NCBI RefSeq assembly: GCF_023150065.1
Contig: NZ_JAKLLN010000024.1
Span: 1-61,482 of the forward strand
From: Zoogloea sp.
GTDB lineage: Bacteria > Pseudomonadota > Gammaproteobacteria > Burkholderiales > Rhodocyclaceae
DNA: 61,482 nt
Direction of reading: 5' to 3'
Position numbers and translations under genes: made by a program. This document shows positions 24,213 to 33,188 of this stretch, in pieces; within the stretch, counting starts at the first letter, position 1, and the number at the start of each line of letters is the position of its first letter. The notes beneath the pieces are model-generated. The model was not told the origin of the DNA and searched no databases. It worked only from the letters and a program-made list of their open reading frames with translations.

Positions 24213-25064
24213 ATGAAAATTTCTCTTCGGACAATGAGCGCAGGCCTGCTCATCAGCCTGCCCGCCCTCGTCGCCCCCGCCTTTGCAGAAGACGCCCCGG
24301 CCGCCGCGCCGGAGCTGACCACCAACATCGGCCTGGTCTCGGAATACGTGTTTCGCGGCATCCGCCAGACCTGGGGCAACCCGGCCATCCAGGGCGGTGT
24401 GGACTACGCCCATGCCTCGGGCTTCTACGCTGGCGCCTGGATGTCCAACACCAGCGCCAACCTCTACGCCAACGCCAACGTGGAGATCGACCTGTACGGC
24501 GGCTACCGCGGCGCAGTGGGGGATTTCAGCTACGACGTGGGCCTGCTGCAGTTCATCTTCCCGAAAGCCAACTACGACAAGATCACCCCCGCCGGCAGCT
24601 ATGCCAGCAAGACCTACGACACCACCGAGCTCTACCTGTCGGGCACCTGGCAGTGGCTCAACGTCAAGTACTCCCGCGCCCTCACCGACGTGGGCTACTT
24701 CGGCTTCAGCAGCAACAACGCCGGCTTCGGCGCCTTCCCCAACAAGCCCAACGCCGGCGTCACCGGCAAGGACACCACCGGCTCCTGGTACATCGAAGCC
24801 AACATCACCTACGAATTCATCCCCACCTGGACCGCCACCCTCCACGCCGGCCGCCAGACCATCGCCAACTCAAAAGGCCTGGACTACAGCGACTACAAGG
24901 TGGGCGTGACCAAGAGCATGCCCGGCGCCTGGACCCTCGGCCTGGCCTACACCACCACCGTCGGCGCCGACTACTGGAAGAACTACCCCAGCCTGGCCGG
25001 CAACGGCACCACCAAGGACATGAACGCCGGGACGTGGATCGCCTCGGTGAACCGGGTGTTCTGA
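24213..25064 (+). CDS. TorF-family putative outer-membrane porin
   Basis: A 283-residue protein with a signal peptide ending AFA near residue 24. The family pattern is present: NIGLVSEYVFRGIRQTWGNP, GGVDYAHASGFYAGAWMSN, then alternating aromatic strands and a C-terminal SVNRVF ending in phenylalanine. GGAGG precedes the ATG at 24213. It is divergent from the permease and shares its 174-bp promoter region, so co-regulation with the demethylation operon is plausible. The family is widespread and its cargo uncharacterised. A strong terminator follows. Confidence 0.85.
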   Translation: MKISLRTMSAGLLISLPALVAPAFAEDAPAAAPELTTNIGLVSEYVFRGIRQTWGNPAIQGGVDYAHASGFYAGAWMSNTSANLYANANVEIDLYGGYRGAVGDFSYDVGLLQFIFPKANYDKITPAGSYASKTYDTTELYLSGTWQWLNVKYSRALTDVGYFGFSSNNAGFGAFPNKPNAGVTGKDTTGSWYIEANITYEFIPTWTATLHAGRQTIANSKGLDYSDYKVGVTKSMPGAWTLGLAYTTTVGADYWKNYPSLAGNGTTKDMNAGTWIASVNRVF

Positions 25065-25100
25065 TTCAAGCGTTCTCCCAGCAAGGTTGGCACCTGCGGC

Positions 25101-25128
25101 GGCCCCCTGAAACGGGGGCCGTTTTTTT
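25101..25128 (+). terminator. Rho-independent terminator after the TorF-family porin
   Basis: GGCCCCC and GGGGGCC form a stem around a TGAAAC loop, followed by seven T residues. It lies 37 bp after the porin stop codon. Confidence 0.92.
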
Positions 25129-25160
25129 GGGACGCGGCCGCCTCGCCGCAGGAGCTTCAG

Positions 25161-25246
25161 GTAGGGGCGACTTCAGTCGCCCGCGGACTTCGATCAAGGG
25201 CATGGCGGTGATCGACGTGCGGATGGGCGACTGAAGTCGCCCCTAC
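25161..25246. repeat. REPIN-like palindromic doublet, full-length copy
   Basis: An 86-bp element nearly identical to the copies at 219 and 41875: GTAG plus the GGGCGACTTCAGTCGCCC hairpin, a spacer starting GCGGACTTCGATCAAGGG, and the inverted unit ending CCCCTAC. It lies between the porin terminator and the convergent TonB receptor gene. Confidence 0.92.
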
Positions 25247-25311
25247 AAGTCGCCCCACAATATATCCGCTGCGACTGTCCCGGGACGGCAGCAGCGGGCC
25301 GGAACGGGCTT

Positions 25312-27372
25312 TTACATCTTCAGATTGAGGGAAAGATAGGCCGACCTCCCAGGCCCCGGCGAATACATGGGCTGCTCGCTGCCTGCCGGCCAGAAGAAGT
25401 TGTCGTACCAGACGTATTCATACTTGCGGTCGGTCAGGTTCTTCAACTGCAGATCCAGGCTGGCGGCCTTCGTCAGGGCATAGCGCACGGAGGTATCGAA
25501 GAGCACGAAGCCACCGTGCTTGCCCTTGGCGTTCAGGTCGTCGATGTAATAGCTCCCCTGGGCGCGCCCCTGGAGGCTGAGCCGCCACTTTTCGGTGGCC
25601 TGGTATTCGACGCCGACGTTGGAGATGTAGCGCGGCGTCGAGAAGACCTCCTTCCCGGCGAGGGAGACACCGCCGGCCGTGAAGGCACGCTGCACCGTGG
25701 CCTCCTGCAGGGAGTGGGACAGCCACAGCTTGAGCGAGTCGGTCACCCGGCCGGTGACCTGGAAGTCCACGCCCTTGCGGCGCGTCTGCCCGAGGCCGAC
25801 GGTGGTGCCGGTGCTCGGCATGTTGGCCACTTCGTCGGTAGCGTCCTGCTGCCACACCGCCACCCGGACTTCCGTGTCGGCGAGGGGCTTGAGCTTGATG
25901 CCGATCTCCTTGCCGGTGTTGATGGACGGCCTGAACTCGGCCTGGCCGGGGGTGAGGTAGGCCGGTGCCCGGGAGCCGGTGAGGATCTGGAAGCTGCGGC
26001 CCCAGTTGGCATAGACGCTGGCGGCGGGCGTCACGCCATACACCACGCTGAACTTGGGCTGGCTGATCCAGCCGTAGTCCTGCAGGGATGCCATCGCCCC
26101 GGTGGTGTGGAGCTGGGTGCTGCCCGAGAACTTGTCGGCGCGGAAGCCGGGAATGATCTTCAGGGAATCGATGGGCTTGATGACGGCCTGCACGTAGGCC
26201 CCCAGATTGCGCAGGGTGTAGCTGTCATCGTTCGAGGTGGTGGCCGGTGTGGAGAAGTCGGTGGGGCTGGCGTAGGCGTAGCGATAGCGCCGGTAGCGGT
26301 TGTCCTGGTGCTCGGCATTGACGCCGCCGTCGATCACCAGCGCATCGCTGGCGCGCCAGGTCAGGGTGGTCATGAAGCCGGTCTGGTCCTCGTCCCACAT
26401 GCGGCGCTGGCGGGGTGCGGAGCCTGCCGGACTGCTGGTGAAGGTCACCTTGCGGTCATCGGCGTAGGTGTTGAAGTAGAGCTTGCTGCTGAGGGCGGTG
26501 CGGGGGTTGAGCTGCCAGTCGAGGTGTGCGCTGACGTGCTTCATATCCCGGTCATCGCCATCCCGGGCGTTCTTCGCCGGTGACTGGCTGCGACTGGCAG
26601 CCAGCTCGCGGGCGGTCAGAAAGCCCGGCTCCTCCGCCTGGTGACTGTAGGCCCGCACGATCACGCCGGCGGTGAGATCGGCGCCGGCCGGCGTGTAGAA
26701 CCACTTGGCGCTCGCCGAGTACTTTTCCGATTCGGAGTGGTCCCGGTGGCCATCGGAATCCTGCCTGGCAAAAAAGTAGCTCTGGGACCAGCCCTCGGAC
26801 TCCCGGCCCAGCGCCACCTGCAGTTCCCGGGTGTTGAAGCTCCCGACGGTGAGGCGACCGTCGGTGTAGTTGCCGCCCTGACGGGTCACGAGATTGATGT
26901 TGCCGCCGATGTTGTGCAGGCCGTAGCGCGGGTCGTTGGTCCCCCGCACGACTTCGATGTATTCGATGTCGAGGGGGAAGATCATGTCGATGAAGCGCTG
27001 GTTGCCGCTATTGACGTTGCTGGGGATGCCGTCGATGAGCACCTTGATGCCGTTGATGTAACCCTCGCCATTGAAGGCCCGGAAGGTCGCCTTGCCCGAC
27101 TCGGCGCCCATGCGGGTTTCAGTGAGCTGGATGCCGGGCATCTGCCCGATCAGCTCCCAGCTGTTCATGACGTTCTTGTCCTGCACCTTGTCGCCGCCGA
27201 GGATATCGACGGAACTCAGGATGCTGTGGGTCGGCAGGGGGCCGCTGGCCTGGCCGCGGACGGCGACCTCGCCGAGCACGATGGCCGAGTCGCCGTCGGC
27301 TGCGGCGTAACAAGGGGAATAGAGGGAAGACAGGGCGGACGACACCGCCAGCGACAACAGTTTGGTTTTCAT
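25312..27372 (-). CDS. TonB-dependent outer-membrane receptor
   Basis: A 686-residue protein with a signal peptide (ending CYAAA near residue 28). A plug domain at about 55-165 contains LIGQMPGIQLTETRMG, INGIKVLIDGIPSN and IEYIEVVRGTNDPRYG. A 22-strand-type barrel follows, with the closing segments LQLKNLTDRKYEYVW and a terminal LSLNLKM. All elements of the family are present and the length is normal. The ligand is not evident. The DUF2946 protein just upstream is of a kind often seen near metal (copper or cobalt) uptake genes, which hints at a metal chelate. The ATG at 27372 is followed by a good signal sequence. Confidence 0.88.
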   Translation of the reverse strand: MKTKLLSLAVSSALSSLYSPCYAAADGDSAIVLGEVAVRGQASGPLPTHSILSSVDILGGDKVQDKNVMNSWELIGQMPGIQLTETRMGAESGKATFRAFNGEGYINGIKVLIDGIPSNVNSGNQRFIDMIFPLDIEYIEVVRGTNDPRYGLHNIGGNINLVTRQGGNYTDGRLTVGSFNTRELQVALGRESEGWSQSYFFARQDSDGHRDHSESEKYSASAKWFYTPAGADLTAGVIVRAYSHQAEEPGFLTARELAASRSQSPAKNARDGDDRDMKHVSAHLDWQLNPRTALSSKLYFNTYADDRKVTFTSSPAGSAPRQRRMWDEDQTGFMTTLTWRASDALVIDGGVNAEHQDNRYRRYRYAYASPTDFSTPATTSNDDSYTLRNLGAYVQAVIKPIDSLKIIPGFRADKFSGSTQLHTTGAMASLQDYGWISQPKFSVVYGVTPAASVYANWGRSFQILTGSRAPAYLTPGQAEFRPSINTGKEIGIKLKPLADTEVRVAVWQQDATDEVANMPSTGTTVGLGQTRRKGVDFQVTGRVTDSLKLWLSHSLQEATVQRAFTAGGVSLAGKEVFSTPRYISNVGVEYQATEKWRLSLQGRAQGSYYIDDLNAKGKHGGFVLFDTSVRYALTKAASLDLQLKNLTDRKYEYVWYDNFFWPAGSEQPMYSPGPGRSAYLSLNLKM

Positions 27373-27483
27373 GAGCGCAGACTTTCTCCAGGGCAATGGC
27401 TGCCCGATGATCGACGCCCTCCCCCCTCGGGCTGCCGGAAGGTGGCAGCACGATGGAGAGAAGGCAGGTACTGGAAGGAAGGA

Positions 27484-27858
27484 TCAGGAGAAAGACGCGG
27501 GCGGCGCGCGGGGCGCCGGTCTGAGCCATGCGAGCCGCCCGGTGGGCGGGCAAGGCGGGAGGGGAAGAACGAGGTGCCCGTGCCCATCCAGCGCCTTGAA
27601 GCCGGGGATGTCGGCCGTCGGCAGCATGGGCTGGGCCAAGTGCAGGCACAGGGGGCAATGGTCGGCGTGGGTGCGCGGCGCCGTCGGGCAGGAGTCATCG
27701 GCGCTCGCCGCCTGGGGCGCCTCTTCCAGGCTCCGGACACAGTCGGCCACCCTGCCTTCGCCACCGCCATGGAGGTGCAGATAGGCGTGGGACACCGGCA
27801 GCAGCGTGGCTGCCAGCATGACCAGCACGATCAGGCAGGCGAGCGGGAATCTCCCCAT
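27484..27858 (-). CDS. DUF2946-like small exported protein with His/Cys motif
   Basis: About 124 residues from the ATG at 27858; a longer reading to 27942 is possible but overlaps the neighbouring gene's end. An N-terminal hydrophobic segment (ACLIVLVMLAATLLPV) is followed by HAYLHLHGGGEG and THADHCPLCLHL, a potential metal-binding His/Cys cluster, and a proline-rich tail. This pattern is that of DUF2946 proteins, which tend to lie beside metal-transport genes. It lies 111 bp upstream of the TonB receptor on the same strand. Function is unknown; periplasmic metal binding is an inference. Confidence 0.55.
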   Translation of the reverse strand: MGRFPLACLIVLVMLAATLLPVSHAYLHLHGGGEGRVADCVRSLEEAPQAASADDSCPTAPRTHADHCPLCLHLAQPMLPTADIPGFKALDGHGHLVLPLPPCPPTGRLAWLRPAPRAPPASFS

Positions 27859-27913
27859 GCCGGAGATCGGCCTTCCGGAAGCCCGCAGGCGGGCGGCGCG
27901 GCGCCGGCTCACC

Positions 27914-29056
27914 TCAGAAATAGCTCGCCCAACCGGCGCCACTGCGCTGCTTCACGCCGGCAAACCAGCGGCACGGCAGATAGAGGACGACCAGCGCCAC
28001 CCCGGCCAGAAGCCAGATCTGCCCCACCTCGGCAAAGCCGTAGCGATCACCCTGGGTGGGCCCGACGACGGCGACACATGCCAGGTAGAGCAGGTGCAGG
28101 CCGTAGAGGTGCAGCACATAGAAGAACAGCGGAACACGGCCGAAGCAGGCCAGCACCGCCCACGCCCGGCAGCGTTCGAGCAGCCCCAGGGCGAGCATGC
28201 CGACGCCCAGCGTGAGCAGCAGGAAGAGCAGCGAGGGCGGGTACTTCGTGACGTTCAGGAAGGACATCACCGTTTCAAGGCCCGTGCCCCCCACCACCCA
28301 GGCGTGGTCACCATAGACATTGAGAAAGCGCAGCAGGAGGAACCCCGCCAGGGCCGCCGCGCCAATCAGGCACAGATTGCGCTGGCGCTGCCCGGGTGGT
28401 ATCTCCGCCCGGTACAGCGAACCCGCCGCGTGCCCAAGGAGGATCACGCCGATCCACGGCAGCACCGGGTAGGACGTGCGCACGCGCAACCCCTCGCCCA
28501 GCACGATCATGCTCCGGTCGTGGAGGATCGCCCAGGGCACATGGGCCGCGTTGCCCACTGCAAAATGGACGCTGTCGAGCAGGTTGTGTCCGCCGATGAT
28601 CAGCAGCCCGAGGGCCACTTTCCCCCACACCGGGAGCCACAGCAGGGCCGCCAAGGCCAGCATGGAGAGCCCGATGGCCCAGATCACCTGCAGGTAGATC
28701 ACCGTCGGCGGTAAGGAAAAGGTCCACGCGAAATTGATCAGCGACACTTCGAGTGCAAGCATCAGCATGCCGCGCTTCGCCAGGTAGGCCGCCGTACCCT
28801 GCCACGTCGTCCCTTCGCGGCTGCCATGAAACCAGGCTCCAAGCCCGGTCAGGAAGACGAACACCGGCGCACAGAAATGGCTCGTGAGCCGGGTGAAGAA
28901 CAGCTCCGGCGACGTCTCGCCGACCAGCATCGGGTCGGCCACCTGCCGGTGCAGAAAGAAGAACTCACGCACATGATCCACCAGCATCAGGGCCATCACG
29001 AGCCCGCGCAGGGTATCAATGGCACTGATGCGATGGGACCGAGTAACGCTATGCAT
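27914..29056 (-). CDS. DUF1624/HGSNAT-like multi-pass membrane acyltransferase
   Basis: A 380-residue membrane protein with about ten helices. The N-terminus RISAIDTLRGLVMALMLVDH is the signature of the heparan-alpha-glucosaminide N-acetyltransferase catalytic/DUF1624 family, with an essential-type histidine in DHVREFF. FFYVLHLYGLHLLYL near residue 320 is also typical. The ATG at 29056 is preferred over the one nine codons upstream, because the conserved motif begins nine residues after it. Such proteins acetylate or otherwise acylate glycans at the membrane. Substrate and link to the neighbouring TonB receptor are unknown. Confidence 0.78.
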   Translation of the reverse strand: MHSVTRSHRISAIDTLRGLVMALMLVDHVREFFFLHRQVADPMLVGETSPELFFTRLTSHFCAPVFVFLTGLGAWFHGSREGTTWQGTAAYLAKRGMLMLALEVSLINFAWTFSLPPTVIYLQVIWAIGLSMLALAALLWLPVWGKVALGLLIIGGHNLLDSVHFAVGNAAHVPWAILHDRSMIVLGEGLRVRTSYPVLPWIGVILLGHAAGSLYRAEIPPGQRQRNLCLIGAAALAGFLLLRFLNVYGDHAWVVGGTGLETVMSFLNVTKYPPSLLFLLLTLGVGMLALGLLERCRAWAVLACFGRVPLFFYVLHLYGLHLLYLACVAVVGPTQGDRYGFAEVGQIWLLAGVALVVLYLPCRWFAGVKQRSGAGWASYF

Positions 29057-29839
29057 GCAAGCCCAGACTGAAGATTCCCGCACTGCTAACGCCTCTCTGT
29101 CTCGCGGCGCGGAAAGTGACCCGAAAATCGGGGGGCACGCATTCTAACCCATGCAGCATGCCGAGCCCTCGGCGTGCCGCCCGACAAACCCTGGCGTCCA
29201 TAGCAGGTTGAAGGGCAAGGCTGCTTTTCTGTTTAATCGATATGTAAAGCAGAAAAATTCATAAGCAGGCCGCCCGGCGCATCTCGGCGGCACGAAAAAG
29301 ATCTTCCGCGGCGCCTGCGCCCCGCCACGGAATCCTTCGAGCCCGCAGCCATGCCCATCCGCCCGCCCTTCTGCCTCCCACGCCTCTCCGTCGCCGGCCC
29401 CCGCCCGGGTGGCGCCGGCCTCCGCCCGTCCCGCCCCAGCGCCGCGGCCCTTGCCCACTGCGTCGAACCCCGTCGCCGGGCCCTCTTCGCCCGTCGTTCG
29501 CAACGCAAGCTCGATGCCCGTCCGGGCTTCGACCCATGGGCACGGCGCCCACTCGCCCAGGTGCTTCGCAAGGCGGCCAGCAACAGCCGCCTCGGCCGCC
29601 GGCTCCGCCACACGGCCCACTGGATCACCCGCCTGCACCCCAGGACCGAGCACATGAACATGCTGATCACCTCGCTGATCCGGATCCTCGCGCTCCTGAT
29701 CGCGCTGGGCCTTCACGGGGTGCTGGCAATGGCGGCGCTGGGGTAAGGGGGCGCTTCCCGGCCTCCACGGCAATTGACCTGGATAGCGGCATCCCCAATC
29801 ATCGGGCTCTCCCTCCCCCAACCTGCCCAGGAGCCCCCG
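29057..29839. other. 783-bp stretch without a confident gene
   Basis: The first 200 bp are comparatively AT-rich with a run of unrelated small palindromes and probably hold the promoter for the acyltransferase. An open frame at 29351-29746 on the plus strand has the composition of a GC-skewed spurious frame for most of its length. Its last 30 codons, from an ATG at 29654, encode one clean hydrophobic helix and could be a tiny membrane protein. No conserved domain, RNA or repeat is visible. Confidence 0.4.
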
Positions 29840-30346
29840 ATGACCCTCCCCGCCCATCAGCTCAGCATGACGGTGCTGATGACCCCCGACATGGCCAACT
29901 TTTCCGGCAACGTGCACGGCGGCGCCATCCTCAAGCTCCTCGACCAGGTGGCCTATGCCTGCGGTGCGCGCTACGCAGGCTGCTATGTGGTCACCCTGTC
30001 GGTGGACCAGGTGATGTTCCGCCAGCCCATCCACGTGGGCGAGCTGGTGACCTTCATGGCCTCGGTGAACTACACCGGCAATTCGTCCATGGAGATCGGC
30101 GTCAAGGTGATCGCCGAAGACATCCGCACCCAGGTGGTCCGCCACGCCAACAGCTGCTTCTTCACCATGGTGGCGGTGGACGAAGAGCGCAAGCCGGTCA
30201 GCGTACCGCCCCTGCGCCCCTTCACCCCCGACGAGAAACGCCGCCATCAGGCGGCACTGGCCCGCAAGGAGCTGCGCCGGGAGCTGGAGCAGCGTTACTC
30301 GGCGCTGCGGGACTCGGCACCGGAGAATGGGCAAACGGAGCGGTAA
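29840..30346 (+). CDS. Acyl-CoA thioesterase, hotdog fold (YciA/BFIT-like)
   Basis: A 168-residue protein with the hotdog thioesterase motif MANFSGNVHGGAILKLLD, including the conserved HGG and Asp, followed by YVVTLSVDQVMFRQPIHVGE and SMEIGVKVIAEDI. The C-terminal ends in a charged helix (RKELRRELEQRY). AGGAG lies 7 bp before the ATG at 29840. Members hydrolyse short- to long-chain acyl-CoAs in the cytoplasm. It stands alone, converging on the DUF4105 gene, and its physiological substrate is unknown. Confidence 0.88.
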   Translation: MTLPAHQLSMTVLMTPDMANFSGNVHGGAILKLLDQVAYACGARYAGCYVVTLSVDQVMFRQPIHVGELVTFMASVNYTGNSSMEIGVKVIAEDIRTQVVRHANSCFFTMVAVDEERKPVSVPPLRPFTPDEKRRHQAALARKELRRELEQRYSALRDSAPENGQTER

Positions 30347-30370
30347 GGCCCCCGTTGCCAGGCCAGCCGG

Positions 30371-32254
30371 CTACCAGTAGTGTCCCAGGCCGATGGTCAG
30401 CAGGTGGGCCTCGTCATTGGCATAGGCGAGGCGCAGATCGCTGCGTGCACCAAAGGCCAGACGGAGCTCCGCCTGGCTTAGCCCGTAGGCCGCAGCACCA
30501 CCAACCGGCTGGCGATGCTCGTAGCCCAGACGCACGGCGAATCCGGCAGACGGCTTGAAGATCAGGTTGGCGGAGGCACGGATGAAACCCGGCCCCTGCT
30601 CGAAACGGTTGGTCTGCACCGCCCCACCCACATAGGCCGCAGCGAAAAGACCATCCCGAATCTGCCGCCCGAACCCCATATCCCCCTGCAGCCGCGGCAT
30701 CAGGCAGCCCCGGCATCCGAGGCGGGCCTGCTCGACCCCGGCGCGCAGCTTCCACGCCGCCCCCCGATCACCCGGCAGTCCGCTCAAGGCCGGATTGACG
30801 CTCTCGATGGCCAGCAGGTCGAGCTGCTGCAAGCGGACCCGCCCCTCCTCCACCCGCAATTGCACGTCCCCCATCACCAGGGCGCCATTCGGGACATGGC
30901 CACTGCCACCATCCAGAACATCGTAATAGGCTGGACGAATACGCAAGCTCATGGCCTCGCCGCTCGCACTGCCCTGCATCCAGCCAAGCTGTACCCAGGA
31001 GGGCGGACGCCCGAGCTGGGGCGCCTCGGGCAGGCGTTGCGCCACGACAGGCTCGCCGGGGGGCAGCCGGTAGCGCGCAGCCAATGCCCGGGCATAGCCG
31101 GGATCACGCTTGCCACTGGCCCGCGTTTCGGGATCCGCCACAAACTGGTAGTAATCGATCAGGCCATCAAGCACGGCCTGCCGGGATGTCACTGGACGCC
31201 CTTGAAAACGTGAGCCGGAAATCACTTCAGTGCCGTCAGCAAGCGCGCCAAGCAGATGCGCATCCTCCCTCTCCAGGCTGCGGTACCTCTCGTAGAACCG
31301 GGACTGGCGGGACGGGTGGTAGCGCACTTCCGCCAGCAGCGGCCGATCCGCAAACCGTGCCTGTGCGAGACGCTGGATCATCGACTGGGGGATGGTCCAT
31401 GGCCGGTCGGGTGGCGTGATGTCCACACCCTCCACCACCTGCACGAGCTCGGCCATGCGGAAGGCGCAATTGCGACGGAAGAAATAGTAGGTGTAGCGCT
31501 GCCCCAGCACTTCCCAGGCATGCGCCACGATCAGCCGGACAGCCTCGGGCGGCAGGTCGAGCCGGTATTCCCACAGATCGCGCAGCTCGTTTTCCCCATA
31601 GTTGTGATTGTGGAAATAGTAATGAACGTGGCTGAAGCCCCCGTCATAGCCCCCAAAGACGCCCTTCACCATGTAGGTCAGGGGATCGTCGGTTCCGGTC
31701 AGGATGGCGCCGTAGTTGACGCTCACATCCAGCAGGGGAGAACGGCTGTAGGTACCCGTGTAGTTGAACTTGAGCAGGGCATGCCCGTAGTAGGACGCCG
31801 GGTTGCCGAGATATCCCGTGGCAAAGATGATGCTCACCGACTCCACCTCACTGCTTCGGATGAAGCCGTCAAAACGGGGGCAGGTAATCTGCGCGAGGGA
31901 CCCGGCGCCCCCCAGCCTTTGCGTCAGCCAGATCCGCCGTGCCGGGAAGCGACACTGGGCATGCGCATCGACATCAATGCCGGCTGGCACGGACATGGCG
32001 GCAAGCGTGGCCTGAAGTTCAGCAAGGGGATCCGTGCCCCCGCCAGCCGCCAGAAAGAACTCGGGGCTGTGGATGGCACTGCGCCACCCGCTGGCCACGC
32101 CACGGTCGGGCTCGTAGTGCAGCAGACGGATCCAACCAGACTCCGCAGCAAGCTGTTCGAGCTTGAGAGGCGTGGTGGCGCGGGCCACCGGCACGGCCCA
32201 CAGGCAAACCAGCACAGCGGGCATCAGAAAAAGGTGCAGCAGACGGAGATGCAA
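30371..32254 (-). CDS. DUF4105 (Lnb N-terminal-like) periplasmic/envelope protein
   Basis: About 627 residues from a TTG at 32254; an in-frame ATG 10 codons later would still leave a signal peptide. After the signal (ending ARA) comes the DUF4105 core: SVSIIFATGYLGNPASYYGH, LLKFNYTG, then YYFFRRNCAFRMAELVQ with a conserved Asn-Cys pair, similar to NlpC-like and Lnb cysteine hydrolases. The C-terminal 200 residues are strand-rich with LGYEHRQPVGG and may form a beta-barrel-like domain. A cell-envelope hydrolase or acyl-transfer role is inferred. It follows the DUF3015 gene after a terminator, and the two families often co-occur. Confidence 0.8.
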   Translation of the reverse strand: MHLRLLHLFLMPAVLVCLWAVPVARATTPLKLEQLAAESGWIRLLHYEPDRGVASGWRSAIHSPEFFLAAGGGTDPLAELQATLAAMSVPAGIDVDAHAQCRFPARRIWLTQRLGGAGSLAQITCPRFDGFIRSSEVESVSIIFATGYLGNPASYYGHALLKFNYTGTYSRSPLLDVSVNYGAILTGTDDPLTYMVKGVFGGYDGGFSHVHYYFHNHNYGENELRDLWEYRLDLPPEAVRLIVAHAWEVLGQRYTYYFFRRNCAFRMAELVQVVEGVDITPPDRPWTIPQSMIQRLAQARFADRPLLAEVRYHPSRQSRFYERYRSLEREDAHLLGALADGTEVISGSRFQGRPVTSRQAVLDGLIDYYQFVADPETRASGKRDPGYARALAARYRLPPGEPVVAQRLPEAPQLGRPPSWVQLGWMQGSASGEAMSLRIRPAYYDVLDGGSGHVPNGALVMGDVQLRVEEGRVRLQQLDLLAIESVNPALSGLPGDRGAAWKLRAGVEQARLGCRGCLMPRLQGDMGFGRQIRDGLFAAAYVGGAVQTNRFEQGPGFIRASANLIFKPSAGFAVRLGYEHRQPVGGAAAYGLSQAELRLAFGARSDLRLAYANDEAHLLTIGLGHYW

Positions 32255-32290
32255 GATGGGGGACGGGGCGCAATGCAGACCGGATGGACG

Positions 32291-32323
32291 AAAAAAGACC
32301 GCCGGCCCGGGCAGCCGGCGGTC
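32291..32323 (-). terminator. Rho-independent terminator after the DUF3015 gene
   Basis: Read on the minus strand, GACCGCCGGC and GCCGGCGGTC pair in a 10-bp stem around a 7-base loop and are followed by six T residues. It lies just downstream of the DUF3015 stop codon and before the DUF4105 start. Confidence 0.93.
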
Positions 32324-32334
32324 CCGGGTACAAC

Positions 32335-32880
32335 TCAGGCGGCGCAGCGGCCGCTGACGGCGCTTTCGACGATGCCGTAGAAATCGGCAGCCTTGTCCAG
32401 GCGGCGCTGGGTGGCATAGCCCGGAGCGGCCACAGCCTCACCCATGGAGCCACGTGCAGCCTCAATGGCCTCAGGATGACGGGCGCTGTCACAACCGAGG
32501 ATGTTCAGCACTGCGTTCAGGTGTTCCCCCTGGCCACGGGCGGTTTCCTCGGCCAGCTTTTCATAAGTGTCGTTGATAAAGATGGCCGCGGCCACGCGCT
32601 TGCCGGAGCAGGTCTGCGGGCTGGCGGTCGCCGAGGTCAGCGCGGTGGTGCCGATGTCCCAGATCACGTTGGAAGTGACCGCAGCCCAACCCACCGTGGG
32701 AAACAGCGCTGCACCGATGCCGCAGTCGGTGAACGGATTGGGGCCGGAGCCGGGGCGCCGATCATCGGCGGTCGTGGCGGCAGGCTTGGCCTCGGGAGCC
32801 GACGGCGGCGTGTCCTGGGCCTGAGCCATTGCGGAGCAGGCAAGGAAGATGGATGCGAGGACTGTTTTTTTCGTGGACAT
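32335..32880 (-). CDS. DUF3015 family exported protein
   Basis: A 181-residue protein with a signal peptide cleaved after AQA near residue 22. The mature part has the family pattern GPNPFTDCGIGAALFPTVGW, then SNVIWDIGTTALTSATASP and TCSGKRVAAAIFI, two conserved cysteines likely forming a disulfide, and a C-terminal GIVESAVSGRC. The ATG at 32880 is the clear start. Family members are periplasmic and of unknown function. A terminator follows directly, so read-through into DUF4105 would be limited. Confidence 0.85.
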   Translation of the reverse strand: MSTKKTVLASIFLACSAMAQAQDTPPSAPEAKPAATTADDRRPGSGPNPFTDCGIGAALFPTVGWAAVTSNVIWDIGTTALTSATASPQTCSGKRVAAAIFINDTYEKLAEETARGQGEHLNAVLNILGCDSARHPEAIEAARGSMGEAVAAPGYATQRRLDKAADFYGIVESAVSGRCAA

Positions 32881-33188
32881 GATGTGTGTTCTGATCGTGA
32901 TGGTTAAGTACACCGCAACCCCGCCCGCAGGATCGATGGACATGGATTTGTTGCTGGAATTGCGGCTCTTCAAAACAGAAGCCGGCCGGATTTTATACAT
33001 ATGGAATTATGAAAACAACATCAAAATATGCAGCCAAGCTTACCCTCGAGCGCGCTTGCTTGCGTCAAACCAGCCCGCGGCAGTTCAACTCGCCGACCTT
33101 GGAGTACCGCCCGCCGATGCAAGGATTCACTGCCCGCCACGGCCATCCGTGGCACCATGCCAGTGTCACCCCCATCCCCGGAGCCACC
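32881..33188. other. 308-bp divergent intergenic region
   Basis: It separates the divergent DUF3015 and DUF3617 genes and should hold both promoters. The stretch 32985-33040 is notably AT-rich, with TTATACAT and a run of adenines, and is the best promoter candidate region. I see no repeat, RNA or further coding signal. Confidence 0.4.
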
